Positions 46,473-56,604 of a stretch of DNA of 63,442 nt are shown here, piece after piece (the first letter of the stretch is position 1; each line of letters opens with the position of its first letter). The notes beneath the pieces were generated by a model. The model worked only from the letters and a program-made list of their open reading frames with translations, had not been told where the DNA came from and did not search any database. Origin of the DNA: Paucibacter sp. B2R-40. Its GTDB lineage: Bacteria > Pseudomonadota > Gammaproteobacteria > Burkholderiales > Burkholderiaceae_C. The stretch lies in contig NZ_JAJIRP010000017.1 of assembly GCF_025717555.1 (NCBI RefSeq), positions 733 through 64,174 of the forward strand. Direction: 5' to 3'. Made by a program: the position numbers and the translations under genes.

Positions 46473-48272
46473 TTAGAAGGTGCGAACCTTGGGCGGAATC
46501 GATTCCACCGTCAGCGGCTTCAGGTTCACTGGCTTGTAATCCAGGCGATTGCCTTCCGAGTACCACAGCGTGTGCTTCATCCACTCGGCGTCATTGCGGC
46601 CGTTTGGATGCTCAGGTGTATCCGCATAGTCGTCAACAGTGTGCGCGCCACGGCTTTCGCGGCGTGCAGCTGCCGAGATCATGGTGGCCTTGGCCACTTC
46701 CATCAGGTTCTCGACTTCCAGCGCTTCGATGCGCGCGGTGTTGAAGACCTTGGACTTATCCTTCAGCGTGATGGACTTGGCACGCTCGGCGATCTCGATG
46801 ATCTTGCCCACGCCTTCGTCCAGCGTCGCTTGAGTGCGGAACACACCGGCATACAGCTGCATCGCGTTGCGCAGGTCATTGGCAACGTCCTGCGCATATT
46901 CGCCGGAAGTGCTGTCGTCCAATCTAGCCACACGAGCGGCCGAGTCGGCACCTGCGTCCGCAGGCAGCGGCTTGTGCGTCTTGCCCTTTAGGCCCGACTC
47001 GACGATATGGTTGCCGGCCGCACGGCCAAACACCAGCAGGTCGAGCAGGGAGTTGGTGCCCAGACGATTGGCGCCATGTACGCTGACGCAGGCGCATTCG
47101 CCCACCGCGTACAGGCCGTTCACGACTGCGTTCGGGTTGCCATCCTTGGGTACCACGACCTGACCATAGATATTGGTCGGGATGCCGCCCATCTGGTAAT
47201 GGATGGTCGGCACGACCGGAATCGATTCCTTGGTGATGTCGACGTTGGCAAAGTTATGGCCGATCTCGAACACCGAAGGCAGGCGCTTCATGATGGTGTC
47301 GCCGCCCAAATGGGTCATATCGAGCTCGATGTAATCCTTGTTCGGACCGCAGCCGCGACCTTCCTTGATTTCCTGGTCCATGCAGCGCGAGACAAAGTCA
47401 CGTGGCGCCAAGTCCTTCAGCGTCGGCGCATAGCGCTCCATGAAACGCTCACCATTGCAATTGCGCAAAATCGCGCCTTCGCCACGGCAGCCTTCGGTCA
47501 GCAGCACGCCCGCGCCGGCCACGCCGGTCGGGTGGAATTGCCAGAACTCCATGTCTTCCAGTGGAATGCCGGCGCGCGCCGCCATGCCCAGACCGTCACC
47601 GGTGTTGATGAAGGCATTGGTCGAGGCCGCGAAGATGCGCCCTGCTCCGCCGGTGGCCAGCAGCACGGTCTTGGCTTCCATGATGTGCATCTCACCAGTT
47701 TCCATCTCCAGCGCGGTCACGCCGACCACGTCGCCGGCCTCGTCCTTGATCAGGTCCAGCGCCATCCACTCGACGAAGAACTGGGTCTTGGCCTTGACGT
47801 TTTGCTGATACAGCGTATGCAGCATCGCGTGGCCAGTACGGTCGGCGGCGGCGCAGGCGCGCTGCACCGGCTTTTCACCGTAGTTGGCGGTGTGGCCGCC
47901 GAACGGACGCTGGTAAATCGTGCCGTCCGCATTGCGGTCAAAGGGCATGCCGAAATGCTCAAGCTCGTAGACGACCTTGGGTGCTTCGCGGCACATGAAT
48001 TCGATCGCGTCTTGGTCACCCAGCCAGTCCGAACCCTTGACGGTGTCGAAGAAGTGATAGTGCCAGTTATCCTCTGACATATTGCCCAAGGAGGCGCTGA
48101 CGCCGCCCTGTGCGGCGACCGTGTGCGAGCGGGTCGGGAAGACCTTGGACAGCACCGCTACATTCAGACCTGCCAGTGACAGTTGCAAGGACGCACGCAT
48201 GCCCGAGCCACCGGCTCCGACGATGACCACATCGAACTTGCGTTTAGGAATCGACTTATTTGCCACCGTCAT
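46473..48272 (-). CDS. sdhA: Succinate dehydrogenase flavoprotein subunit
   Basis: The 599-residue subunit has the FAD motif [15 protein letters not shown], the covalent FAD His in [16 protein letters not shown], active-site [11 protein letters not shown] and the substrate-binding HPTG and R-x-G-x-N-S-L-L-D region. ATG 48272 (M-T-V-A-N-K) overlaps the sdhD stop by one base (TGATG). It oxidises succinate to fumarate. Confidence 0.98.
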   Translation of the reverse strand: MTVANKSIPKRKFDVVIVGAGGSGMRASLQLSLAGLNVAVLSKVFPTRSHTVAAQGGVSASLGNMSEDNWHYHFFDTVKGSDWLGDQDAIEFMCREAPKVVYELEHFGMPFDRNADGTIYQRPFGGHTANYGEKPVQRACAAADRTGHAMLHTLYQQNVKAKTQFFVEWMALDLIKDEAGDVVGVTALEMETGEMHIMEAKTVLLATGGAGRIFAASTNAFINTGDGLGMAARAGIPLEDMEFWQFHPTGVAGAGVLLTEGCRGEGAILRNCNGERFMERYAPTLKDLAPRDFVSRCMDQEIKEGRGCGPNKDYIELDMTHLGGDTIMKRLPSVFEIGHNFANVDITKESIPVVPTIHYQMGGIPTNIYGQVVVPKDGNPNAVVNGLYAVGECACVSVHGANRLGTNSLLDLLVFGRAAGNHIVESGLKGKTHKPLPADAGADSAARVARLDDSTSGEYAQDVANDLRNAMQLYAGVFRTQATLDEGVGKIIEIAERAKSITLKDKSKVFNTARIEALEVENLMEVAKATMISAAARRESRGAHTVDDYADTPEHPNGRNDAEWMKHTLWYSEGNRLDYKPVNLKPLTVESIPPKVRTF

Positions 48273-48631
48273 CACAGTCTCCAAATCACTTGGATCGCCC
48301 AACCGGCGCATCCCACCAACCAAACCAAGGAACACACCTGCAAGAACAGGCGCACGCCGACCGGCTTCACATAGTCCATCCAGATATCACGCACGCCGAC
48401 CCAGGCGTGAAACGCCAAGGACAGAATCGTCACGAAGGTCAGCGTCTTCATCCACTGCTGCGAAAAGATTGCCGCCCAATGGTCATAGCCGAGCTCTCCC
48501 GGCATCAAAAACTGCACCAGCACGACAATGGTGAACAGCGCCATCAAAACCGCCGTTATGCGTTGGGCCAACCAATCACGCAATCCGTAATGCGCACCGA
48601 CGACGATGCGTTTGGAGCCAAAAGTACTCAT
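48272..48631 (-). CDS. sdhD: Succinate dehydrogenase membrane anchor subunit
   Basis: The 119-residue protein has three membrane helices. SKRIVVGAHYGLRDWLAQRI at the start and AFHAWVGVRDIWMDYV with the His/Asp positions near the haem and quinone site are typical of the betaproteobacterial SdhD. Confidence 0.93.
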   Translation of the reverse strand: MSTFGSKRIVVGAHYGLRDWLAQRITAVLMALFTIVVLVQFLMPGELGYDHWAAIFSQQWMKTLTFVTILSLAFHAWVGVRDIWMDYVKPVGVRLFLQVCSLVWLVGCAGWAIQVIWRL

Positions 48632-48652
48632 TCTTGTGTTCTCCGAATCAAT

Positions 48653-49093
48653 TCAATACAAGCCGAACAGCTTGGCGCCCAACAAAACCGTCAACAGCAC
48701 ACTGCTGACCAATGTGAAAACCGCCGAGTTGTGGCCCTGCTCTTTGCTGACGCTGTGGGTCGCGTCCATCCAAAGGTGGCGGACACCGGCGATGAAGTGG
48801 TGCAAATAGCCCCACAGCAGGCCCAAGACCACCAGCTTGATGAACCAGGCCGGCACAAAGCCGATGCCGGCCACGAAGGCGTTGGTGAAGCTGTCATAGG
48901 AGATTTCTGAAGTCAGACTGTTGTCAAACATCCAGATCACGAAGGGCAAAAGCAAAAACATCAACAAGCCGCTGACCCGGTGCAGGATCGACACGATGCC
49001 CGCCGGCGGCAGGCGATACGAGACGATCTGCGTCACATGAATATTGGTGAATACCGGCCGCTTGGGCCTTGATCCGTTGGTGGTGTCTGTCAT
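48653..49093 (-). CDS. sdhC: Succinate dehydrogenase cytochrome b556 subunit
   Basis: The 146-residue protein has three membrane helices, the quinone-site SILHRVSG motif and the haem ligand in HHFIAGVRHLWMD. It is the first gene of the sdhCDAB run. The region upstream (49094-49190) carries its promoter; I see no strong consensus. Confidence 0.95.
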   Translation of the reverse strand: MTDTTNGSRPKRPVFTNIHVTQIVSYRLPPAGIVSILHRVSGLLMFLLLPFVIWMFDNSLTSEISYDSFTNAFVAGIGFVPAWFIKLVVLGLLWGYLHHFIAGVRHLWMDATHSVSKEQGHNSAVFTLVSSVLLTVLLGAKLFGLY

Positions 49094-49190
49094 ACCCAGC
49101 CTTTTGTTGTAATCAAATGAAACTCGCGCAGTTTATTGCAATGCAGCACGAAGCCTTGGCAGGACGTACCCGCCACGCAACGCGCAAGGT

Positions 49191-49979
49191 CTAGTTAAGC
49201 TCATTGCGATAGAAGTGTGAGGCGGTGCTATACAAGCCGCGGCGCAACTCTACAGCCTTATCGCCATAGGTAAAGGACAGTCGCTCAACGCTGAGCAATG
49301 GCGCACCGACCGGCACTTGCAGCAAGGCAGCCGACTCGGCATCGGCAGCGACCGCCCGGATTTTTTCTTCCGCGCGAATCATATGCACGCCGAACTCTGT
49401 TTCGAACAAACCGTAAAACGGCCCACGATGCAAATTCAATCGTTCGGCTGAGAGCCCCTTGAACAAATCACCTGGCAGCCAGATGTCATCCAGCACCACC
49501 GGGGCTCCCTTGCTGCTCAAGAGCCGGCGTACTTCCACCATCGGGTCGCCGGTGCGCATCTGCAATGCCCGGGCTATCGCGGCCGGCGCACGCTGCCGGC
49601 GGCAGTCCAGCAGTTGCCGCTCAAGCGCCTCCGAGCCTTGATCGGGCATCAGGCGCAGAAAACGATACTGCACTTTCTGCTCGGCATGGGTTGCGACAAA
49701 AGTGCCACGGCCCTGACGACGCACCAGCATGTTTTCGGCGGCCATCTCGTCCACCGCCTTGCGAACCGTGCCTTGGCTGACGCCAAAGCGCTTGGCCAGA
49801 TCAAGCTCGCTGGGGATCAACTCGCCGGCCTTCCATTCACCCGACTGCAGCTTGGCAATGATCAAAGCCTTGATCTGAGCATACAAGGGGCTGAACGACG
49901 GTGAAGTTGCTGCTTCGGGGCGACCGACTTCGGGAGCATTTAACAGGGTGGTTGCGGGTGCAGCGGGCATGGGCGACAT
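49191..49979 (-). CDS. GntR-family (HutC/UTRA-type) transcriptional regulator
   Basis: The 262-residue protein has a GntR winged helix (about residues 30-100, SELDLAKRFGVSQGTVRKAV, NMLVRRQGRGTFV) and a UTRA effector domain (to the end). It is divergent from mdh and lies just upstream of the sdh genes. An 18-bp palindrome in the gntR-mdh gap is its likely operator, giving control of itself, of mdh and perhaps of other TCA genes. The effector could be a TCA intermediate; this is inference. Confidence 0.9.
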   Translation of the reverse strand: MSPMPAAPATTLLNAPEVGRPEAATSPSFSPLYAQIKALIIAKLQSGEWKAGELIPSELDLAKRFGVSQGTVRKAVDEMAAENMLVRRQGRGTFVATHAEQKVQYRFLRLMPDQGSEALERQLLDCRRQRAPAAIARALQMRTGDPMVEVRRLLSSKGAPVVLDDIWLPGDLFKGLSAERLNLHRGPFYGLFETEFGVHMIRAEEKIRAVAADAESAALLQVPVGAPLLSVERLSFTYGDKAVELRRGLYSTASHFYRNELN

Positions 49980-50030
49980 TGCAGCACAAGCGAAACGCGC
50001 CGTCCAGTGCTCGCATCAAGATGACGAATG

Positions 50031-50048
50031 ATGTCTTATATAAGACAT
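50031..50048. promoter_or_regulatory. 18-bp palindromic operator between gntR and mdh
   Basis: ATGTCTTATATAAGACAT is a perfect 18-bp palindrome with an A/T centre, typical of GntR-family operators. It lies 52 bp upstream of the gntR start and 175 bp upstream of mdh. A further half-site AAGAC follows directly. Confidence 0.85.
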
Positions 50049-50223
50049 AAGACGAAAATTTTCTTTGAAAATTTGACGATAATCGCACGCACAGCAAACG
50101 CAGCCGTAGCGGCCAAACTAGGGGATAGCCCTGAGTCTGGCCTACACTTGCTGCGCGCCCCTGGGCACCGCTCAAGGGCAGACCGAATTTGTCCCCTTAT
50201 TCAACACTCTCGGAGCATCACAC

Positions 50224-51210
50224 ATGAGCAAGAAACCCGTTCGCGTTGCCGTCACCGGCGCTGCTGGCCAAATTGGCTACGCCCTGCTGTTCCGCATTGC
50301 CTCCGGCGAAATGCTGGGCAAAGACCAGCCCGTCATCCTGCAATTGCTGGAAGTGCCGGTCGAAGGCCCGCAAAAAGCGCTCAAGGGCGTGATGATGGAG
50401 TTGGAAGACTGCGCTTTCCCGCTGCTGGTGGGCATGGAAGCGCACAGCGACCCAATGACCGCCTTCAAGGACACGGACTACGCCCTGCTGGTCGGCTCAA
50501 TGCCCCGCAAGGCCGGCATGGAGCGCGCCGAGTTGCTGGCCATCAACGGCCAGATCTTCACCGCACAAGGCAAGGCACTGAATGCTGTGGCTTCGCGCAA
50601 CGTCAAGGTCTTGGTTGTCGGCAACCCCGCCAACACCAATGCCTATATCGCCATGAAGTCGGCGCCGGATCTGCCAGCCAAGAACTTCACCGCCATGCTG
50701 CGCCTGGACCACAACCGCGCTGCTTCGCAAATCGCGGCCAAGACAGGCAAGCCAGTGGCGTCCATCGAGAAGCTGGCCGTGTGGGGCAACCACTCGCCGA
50801 CCATGTACGCTGACTACCGCTTTGCCACCATTGACGGCGCTTCGGTAGCCGCCATGATCAACGACCAAGTCTGGAACAAAGACACCTTCTTGCCGACCGT
50901 TGGCAAGCGCGGCGCAGCCATCATCGAAGCGCGCGGCCTGTCCTCGGCCGCCTCGGCTGCCAATGCTGCCATCGACCACATGCGCGACTGGGCCTTGGGC
51001 ACCAATGGCAAGTGGGTCACGATGGGCATCCCGTCGAATGGTGAGTACGGCATCCCCAAGGAAATCATGTTTGGCTACCCCGTGACTTGTGAAGGCGGCG
51101 AATACAAAATCGTCGAAGGCCTGGAGATCGATGCTTTCTCGCAAGAGTGCATCAACAAGACCCTGGCCGAATTGCAAGGCGAGCAAGACGGCGTCAAGCA
51201 CTTGCTGTGA
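50224..51210 (+). CDS. mdh: Malate dehydrogenase
   Basis: The 328-residue NAD enzyme has [21 protein letters not shown] at the start, the mobile-loop [32 protein letters not shown], and the catalytic His in [12 protein letters not shown]. This is the cytosolic-type fold common in betaproteobacteria. It oxidises malate to oxaloacetate. A strong terminator follows. Confidence 0.97.
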   Translation: MSKKPVRVAVTGAAGQIGYALLFRIASGEMLGKDQPVILQLLEVPVEGPQKALKGVMMELEDCAFPLLVGMEAHSDPMTAFKDTDYALLVGSMPRKAGMERAELLAINGQIFTAQGKALNAVASRNVKVLVVGNPANTNAYIAMKSAPDLPAKNFTAMLRLDHNRAASQIAAKTGKPVASIEKLAVWGNHSPTMYADYRFATIDGASVAAMINDQVWNKDTFLPTVGKRGAAIIEARGLSSAASAANAAIDHMRDWALGTNGKWVTMGIPSNGEYGIPKEIMFGYPVTCEGGEYKIVEGLEIDAFSQECINKTLAELQGEQDGVKHLL

Positions 51211-51262
51211 TGCCCGGGCCTTAACCTGAGGTTGAGGCCTGCAAGAAAAAATCGGTAAGCTC

Positions 51263-51297
51263 AGGGTTGGCATGAAGACATGCCAACCCTTTTTTTC
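51263..51297 (+). terminator. Terminator of mdh
   Basis: A perfect 12-bp stem (AGGGTTGGCATG 51263-51274 with CATGCCAACCCT 51279-51290) with an AAGA loop is followed by six further T. Confidence 0.93.
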
Positions 51298-51335
51298 TGA
51301 ATGAGCCATTCCGCTATCCTTTTGTTAGCCAATTC

Positions 51336-52346
51336 GTGAGCCACGTCGTGAGTCAAGCCCTGCACCCCAAATTGGCGCTGTTCGAGGACGGCGAAGTCGC
51401 CACGGCACTGCCGGTGGTCGATCATTACTGCGGCGTTGAAGTCCGCATGCGAAAAAGCCTGGAAATGCAGGCGCAAATGGGCCCGGTGTTCGACATCACG
51501 CTGGACTGCGAGGACGGTGCGCCGATCGGCGGCGAGGCCGAGCATGTAGCCCTGGTGGCCGAGATGCTCAACAGTGCCAACAACGCCCATGGCCGCGTCG
51601 GTGCACGTGTCCATCCCTTGGGCACCGCAAGCTTCGAGGCCGATGTCGATGGCCTGATCGCGAAAGCCGGTGAGAGCCTCGCCTATCTGATGTTGCCCAA
51701 GCCGCGCAGCGCTGCCGAGGTGGAAGCGGCTTGTCTGTTCATCGACGCCAGCTTGCAGCGCCATGGCATTGCCAAGCCTTTGCCTGTTCATGTCTTGATC
51801 GAGACCCATGGCGCACTGCGCGATGTGCAGCAGATTGCCGCTCACCCACGCATCGAGTCACTGTCTTTTGGCTTGATGGATTTCGTCTCTGCGCATCGCG
51901 GCGCCATACCGCGCCATGCGCTGAGTGCAGAAGGCCAGTTCAGCCATCCCTTGGTGATGCGCGCCAAGCTTGAGATTGCCGCAGCCGCGCATGCCTTCGC
52001 CAAGACGCCGTCGCACTGCGTCGTGACCGAGTTCAAACATGCGGCCGCTATCGAGGCCTCGGCGGCTCGGGCGGCGCGCGAATTCGGCTACACCCGCATG
52101 TGGAGCATTCACCCCAGCCAGATTCAACCCATCATCGACGCCTTCGCGCCCAGTGTGGCCGAAATCGATGAAGCGATTGACATCATTCACGCCGCCATGG
52201 ATGCGGACTGGGCGCCCATTCAGCACCGGGACACCTTGCATGACCGTGCCAGCTATCGCTATTTCTGGCAGGTCTTGGAGCGCGCCCACAGAACCGGACA
52301 GGCCCTGCCGATTGAGGTCGAATTGGCATTTTTCGGCGCGCCTTGA
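51336..52346 (+). CDS. HpcH/HpaI aldolase, CitE-like acyl-CoA lyase
   Basis: The 336-residue protein has TLDCEDGAPIGGE for metal binding, ARVHPLGT, VLIETHGAL with the metal Glu, FGLMDFVSAHRGAI and MWSIHPSQIQPI. This matches CitE-like lyases: L-malyl-CoA, citramalyl-CoA or citryl-CoA lyases. Position after mdh suggests a four-carbon acid substrate, such as malyl-CoA, but the sequence does not settle it. Translation starts at GTG 51336 or a GTG four codons on; no ATG is near. Confidence 0.85.
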   Translation: MSHVVSQALHPKLALFEDGEVATALPVVDHYCGVEVRMRKSLEMQAQMGPVFDITLDCEDGAPIGGEAEHVALVAEMLNSANNAHGRVGARVHPLGTASFEADVDGLIAKAGESLAYLMLPKPRSAAEVEAACLFIDASLQRHGIAKPLPVHVLIETHGALRDVQQIAAHPRIESLSFGLMDFVSAHRGAIPRHALSAEGQFSHPLVMRAKLEIAAAAHAFAKTPSHCVVTEFKHAAAIEASAARAAREFGYTRMWSIHPSQIQPIIDAFAPSVAEIDEAIDIIHAAMDADWAPIQHRDTLHDRASYRYFWQVLERAHRTGQALPIEVELAFFGAP

Positions 52347-52461
52347 CTGCACTTGCTTACACAGTTGCATCAAGGATGAGGCAAATACACAGCGTCTTCA
52401 GGCTGAAAACCTGCGCTCTGGCGCGACAATCTATTGATCTAGTACTCGGAAGCCTTTTTCC

Positions 52462-53028
52462 ATGCAAAACCTAAGTCCCCTGCTCAAATCCAGCCTTGCT
52501 ATTTGCACCTTGGCGCTCGCGAGCGCCAATGCTTGGTCGGCCGTTGCCGATAACAGCAAGGTCAAGAGCCGCCCGGTCAGCAAGGCCGCCCCGGCCGCGA
52601 AAGTGGTTGCGCCTGAGCCGGTGGACAACACACCACTGAACGAAGAGCAAATTGCTGTTGCGCCCTATGTGCACGCAGGTGACGCCAATTGCGAATTCAA
52701 GAACAAGGTCACCATCACGCCCGATGCGGACAATCCAGGCCGATTCCGGCTTCAATTTGGCAAGATGGTCTTCAATATGGCGCCCGAACCCACGACCACC
52801 GGCGCGGTGCGCTTGGAAGACAAGAAGGCCGGGGTCGTGTGGCTGCAGATCCCCACCAAATCCATGTTGATGAACACCAAGGTTGGTCAGCGCATGGTGG
52901 ACTTTTGCATGCATTCGGCACAGGTTTCCGAAGCTCAGTCGGCCGCCCTGTCGAACGCGCAAGACGAGAGCAATGGCAAGTCAGCTGGCGCCAGCGCACT
53001 CGCACCTGGGGTCGCAGACAAGCGTTGA
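52462..53028 (+). CDS. Hypothetical periplasmic protein
   Basis: The 188-residue protein has a signal peptide (LKSSLAICTLALASANAWSA), a Pro/Lys-rich linker and a folded part with NCEFKNKVTITPDADNPG and VDFCMHSAQVSEAQ, giving two cysteines that could pair. No family with known function recognised. It stands alone between the CitE-like gene and the toxin-antitoxin pair. Confidence 0.75.
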   Translation: MQNLSPLLKSSLAICTLALASANAWSAVADNSKVKSRPVSKAAPAAKVVAPEPVDNTPLNEEQIAVAPYVHAGDANCEFKNKVTITPDADNPGRFRLQFGKMVFNMAPEPTTTGAVRLEDKKAGVVWLQIPTKSMLMNTKVGQRMVDFCMHSAQVSEAQSAALSNAQDESNGKSAGASALAPGVADKR

Positions 53029-53132
53029 AGTCGGTTGACGGGCAAGCTCAGCGTTGCGCAAGCCCGGGTTGCGCCGAACGTGGGAGTAGTGGCTGACGTA
53101 GAGATGAAAGTTTCCCGGCAGTACGCTGTATT

Positions 53133-53157
53133 AAGTACGTATAATCAATGCATACTT
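53133..53157. promoter_or_regulatory. Putative VapB operator overlapping a -10 box
   Basis: AAGTACGTAT and ATGCATACTT form an imperfect inverted repeat (8 of 10 bases per arm) with a 5-bp centre. TATAAT lies within it at 53140-53145, so binding would block the promoter of the toxin-antitoxin pair, which starts 20 bp later. Confidence 0.6.
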
Positions 53158-53176
53158 TCCCCTCAGGAGGTTCTGC

Positions 53177-53422
53177 ATGGAAGCTACCGTAGCCGAACGC
53201 GGCCAAATCACCCTGCCCAAGGCCGTGCGTGATGCATTGGGCTTGAGCAAGGGCTCGACACTCAAGGTTGAGCTTGACGGTGCCCGCATCATCCTGCGCA
53301 AGAACGTCGATGACGCCATCTCTCGGGCGCGTGGACGCTTCAAGCTGCCCGAGGGCACCAGCTCCGACGACGTGATGCGCGATCTGCGCGGCCGCGCTCC
53401 CGGCGATCCGATCTCGGAATGA
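53177..53422 (+). CDS. vapB: AbrB/MazE-type antitoxin
   Basis: The 81-residue protein has an AbrB swapped-hairpin DNA-binding domain (ATVAERGQITLPKAVRDALG, GSTLKVELDGARIILR) and a C-terminal tail (FKLPEGTSSDDVMRDLRG) that should wrap the toxin. A strong ribosome binding site (CAGGAGG) lies 8 bp upstream of the ATG. 18-bp gap to the PIN toxin gene. It probably represses its own promoter together with the toxin. Confidence 0.9.
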   Translation: MEATVAERGQITLPKAVRDALGLSKGSTLKVELDGARIILRKNVDDAISRARGRFKLPEGTSSDDVMRDLRGRAPGDPISE

Positions 53423-53440
53423 CGCGCACAAAGCTCAACC

Positions 53441-53863
53441 ATGATCGCCGTTGACACCTCCGTTTTGATCGATCTGCTGGGCGACGATGCCCGCGCCGAC
53501 GCAGCCGAAGCTTGCCTTCGACTGGCACTGAGCTCCGGTCCGGTGGTGGTGTGTGACGTGGTGGTGAGCGAAGTCACTGCCGGCCTCGGACATGGCTCCG
53601 AAGTGATGGATGTGCTGGAGGAAATGGGCCTACGCTTTTTGGCTCTGGACCAACGCGCCGCCATCCGCGCCGGCGAGATGCAACGCAAGTATAAGCAGCG
53701 GGCGCTCGCGGGGCCAAGCTCTGCCGCGTCTCAGCGCACGATTCCTGATTTCTTGGTGGGCGCACATGCCATGCTGCAGTGCGACGCCCTGCTCACCCGC
53801 GACGAAGGTTTTTTTCGCGACTATTTCAAGGGGCTGAAGGTCATCACGCCGACCCTGCCCTGA
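53441..53863 (+). CDS. vapC: PIN-domain toxin, VapC family
   Basis: The 140-residue PIN nuclease has the acidic residues expected for metal binding: MIAVDTSVLIDLL (first Asp), VVSEVTAGLG (Glu), TIPDFLVGAHA (Asp) and LLTRDEGFFRDYF (Asp). Such toxins cleave RNA, often tRNA. The pair sits between TCA-cycle genes as an insert; no flanking repeats or transposase genes are seen. Confidence 0.9.
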   Translation: MIAVDTSVLIDLLGDDARADAAEACLRLALSSGPVVVCDVVVSEVTAGLGHGSEVMDVLEEMGLRFLALDQRAAIRAGEMQRKYKQRALAGPSSAASQRTIPDFLVGAHAMLQCDALLTRDEGFFRDYFKGLKVITPTLP

Positions 53864-53914
53864 TTTTTTCCTGTCCCTTATCCAACCTCATAGCAAGCTC
53901 TGGAGAGAACGACC

Positions 53915-56500
53915 ATGCTGCAAGCCTACCGCCAACATGTTGCCGAACGCGCCGCCCTCGGCATCCCGCCGCTGGCCCTCGACGCCAAGCAGACCGCCGA
54001 ACTGATCGAGTTGATCAAGACCCCGCCTGCTGGCGAGGGCGAGTTCTTGATGGATCTGCTGACGCACCGCATTCCGCCCGGTGTCGATGATGCCGCCAAG
54101 GTCAAGGCCAGCTTCCTGGCGGCCGTGGCGCACGGTGACTTCGCCGTTAGCTTGATCTCCAAGACTCGCGCGACCGAATTGCTCGGCACCATGGTCGGCG
54201 GCTATAACGTCAAACCTTTGATCGATCTGCTGGACGACGCGGAAGTAGCCGCCACGGCCGCAGCCGCGCTGAAGAAGACGCTGCTGATGTTCGACTTCTT
54301 CCATGACGTCGCTGAAAAAGCCAAAGCCGGCAATGTGCAGGCCAAGGACGTGATGCAGAGTTGGGCCAATGCCGAGTGGTTCACCACCCGCCCTGAAGTG
54401 GCGAAGAAAATCACCGTGACCGTCTTCAAGGTCACCGGCGAGACCAATACCGACGATCTGTCCCCTGCCCCGGACGCTTGGAGCCGCCCGGACATCCCGC
54501 TGCACTATCTGGCGATGTTGAAAAATGCCCGCCCCGGCATCACGCCGGAAGAAGACGGCAAACGCGGCCCGATGAAGTTCATTGAGGACCTCAAGTCCAA
54601 GGGCCATCTGGTTGCCTATGTCGGCGATGTGGTCGGCACCGGATCGAGCCGCAAGTCGGCCACCAACAGCGTCATCTGGGCCACCGGCGAAGACATTCCT
54701 TTTGTACCTAACAAGCGATTTGGCGGCGTCACGCTGGGCGGCAAGATCGCGCCGATCTTCTTCAATACGCAAGAAGATTCGGGCGCGCTGCCGATCGAGG
54801 TCGATGTGTCGGCCTTCAATATGGGCGATGTGATCGACATCTACCCCTATGAGGGCAAGATCGAGAAGGACGGCAAGTTGGCCGCTTCCTTCAAGCTCAA
54901 GAGCGATGTTTTGTTCGATGAAGTGCGTGCCGGCGGCCGCATCAACTTGATCATCGGCCGCTCACTGACCGCCAAGGCACGTGACTTCCTGGGTCTGCCT
55001 GCCGCCACCACCTTCCGTCTGCCGACTGCCCCGATCGCAACCAAAGCCGGCTTCACGCTGGCACAAAAGATGGTCGGCCGCGCCGTTGGCCTGCCCGAAG
55101 GTCAAGGCGTGCGTCCAGGCACGTACTGCGAGCCACGCATGACGACGGTTGGCAGCCAGGACACCACCGGCCCGATGACCCGTGACGAGTTGAAGGATCT
55201 GGCTTGCCTGGGCTTCAGCGCCGATCTGGTGATGCAGTCCTTCTGCCACACCGCGGCCTATCCGAAGCCAGTCGACGTCAAGACCCACCGCGAACTGCCT
55301 GCCTTCATCAGCAGCCGTGGCGGAGTGGCCCTGCGTCCGGGTGACGGCGTGATCCACAGCTGGTTGAACCGTCTACTGCTGCCCGACACCGTCGGCACCG
55401 GCGGCGACAGCCACACCCGTTTCCCGATCGGCATTTCCTTCCCCGCCGGCTCCGGTCTGGTCGCCTTCGGCGCCGCTACCGGCGTGATGCCGCTGGACAT
55501 GCCCGAATCGGTACTGGTGCGCTTCAAGGGCCAGATGCAGCCCGGCATCACGCTGCGCGACCTGGTGCACGCCATCCCCTTGTATGCGATCAAGGCCGGT
55601 TTGCTGACCGTCGCCAAGGCCGGCAAGATCAATGAGTTCTCAGGTCGTATCCTCGAGATCGAAGGTCTGCCAGATCTGAAGGTCGAGCAAGCATTCGAGT
55701 TGAGTGACGCCTCCGCCGAGCGCAGCGCTGCAGGCTGCACCGTGCACCTGAACCCCGCCCCGATCAAGGAATATCTAACCAGCAATATCGTGCTGATGAA
55801 GAACATGATCGCCGACGGCTATCAGGACAAGCGCACGCTGGAGCGCCGCATCGCTGCGGTCGAGGCCTGGTTGGCCAATCCTCAGTTGATGGCAGCCGAC
55901 AAGGACGCCGAATACGCCCATGTGATCGAGATCGACCTGGCCGACATCAAGGAACCTATCCTGTGCTGCCCGAACGACCCGGACGATGCCAAGTTCTTGA
56001 GCGAAGTGGCGGGCACCAAGATCGACGAGGTCTTCATCGGTTCTTGCATGACCAATATTGGTCACTTCCGTGCCGCCTCCAAGCTGCTCGAAGGCCGCCG
56101 CGATATCCCCGTCAAGCTGTGGGTCGCCCCGCCGACCAAGATGGATGCGTCCGAGTTGACCAAGGAAGGCCATTACGGCACCTTTGGCGCGGCCGGCGCG
56201 CGCATGGAAATGCCGGGCTGCAGCCTGTGCATGGGCAACCAAGCGCAAGTGCGTGAAGGTGCCACGGTGGTCTCCACCAGCACCCGCAACTTCCCGAACC
56301 GCCTGGGCAAGAACTCCAATGTCTACCTGGCTTCGGCCGAGTTGTCGGCGATCGCGTCCAAGCTGGGTCGTATCCCCACCGTGGCCGAGTACCACGCCGA
56401 CATGGGCGTCATCAACAAGGACAGCAGCCAGATTTACAAGTATCTGAACTTTGACCAAATCGAGGAATACTCGGAAACGGCCAAGGGCGTGCAGGGTTGA
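53915..56500 (+). CDS. acnB: Aconitate hydratase B
   Basis: The 861-residue enzyme has the AcnB-specific N-terminal HEAT-like domain ([19 protein letters not shown]), [12 protein letters not shown] in the swivel domain, and 4Fe-4S cysteines in [11 protein letters not shown] and CSLCMGNQA. It interconverts citrate and isocitrate. The start has GGAGAG 7 bp upstream. Length is normal. Confidence 0.98.
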   Translation: MLQAYRQHVAERAALGIPPLALDAKQTAELIELIKTPPAGEGEFLMDLLTHRIPPGVDDAAKVKASFLAAVAHGDFAVSLISKTRATELLGTMVGGYNVKPLIDLLDDAEVAATAAAALKKTLLMFDFFHDVAEKAKAGNVQAKDVMQSWANAEWFTTRPEVAKKITVTVFKVTGETNTDDLSPAPDAWSRPDIPLHYLAMLKNARPGITPEEDGKRGPMKFIEDLKSKGHLVAYVGDVVGTGSSRKSATNSVIWATGEDIPFVPNKRFGGVTLGGKIAPIFFNTQEDSGALPIEVDVSAFNMGDVIDIYPYEGKIEKDGKLAASFKLKSDVLFDEVRAGGRINLIIGRSLTAKARDFLGLPAATTFRLPTAPIATKAGFTLAQKMVGRAVGLPEGQGVRPGTYCEPRMTTVGSQDTTGPMTRDELKDLACLGFSADLVMQSFCHTAAYPKPVDVKTHRELPAFISSRGGVALRPGDGVIHSWLNRLLLPDTVGTGGDSHTRFPIGISFPAGSGLVAFGAATGVMPLDMPESVLVRFKGQMQPGITLRDLVHAIPLYAIKAGLLTVAKAGKINEFSGRILEIEGLPDLKVEQAFELSDASAERSAAGCTVHLNPAPIKEYLTSNIVLMKNMIADGYQDKRTLERRIAAVEAWLANPQLMAADKDAEYAHVIEIDLADIKEPILCCPNDPDDAKFLSEVAGTKIDEVFIGSCMTNIGHFRAASKLLEGRRDIPVKLWVAPPTKMDASELTKEGHYGTFGAAGARMEMPGCSLCMGNQAQVREGATVVSTSTRNFPNRLGKNSNVYLASAELSAIASKLGRIPTVAEYHADMGVINKDSSQIYKYLNFDQIEEYSETAKGVQG

Positions 56501-56513
56501 TAGTCTGACTTTG

Positions 56514-56592
56514 AGAGTTGATCGTTGCTTCGATCAACTCTGCTTGGCTCAAGTAAAGAGGCCCGCCGGAAAACCGGCGGGCCTCTTGTTTT
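56514..56592 (+). terminator. Two hairpins after acnB, the second a terminator
   Basis: A first hairpin pairs 56514-56524 with 56531-56541. A second has a perfect 14-bp stem (AAGAGGCCCGCCGG 56556-56569 with CCGGCGGGCCTCTT 56574-56587), an AAAA loop and a trailing GTTTTC. Convergent with the caspase-like gene. Confidence 0.85.
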
Positions 56593-56604
56593 CTTGGCTA
56601 CGCT

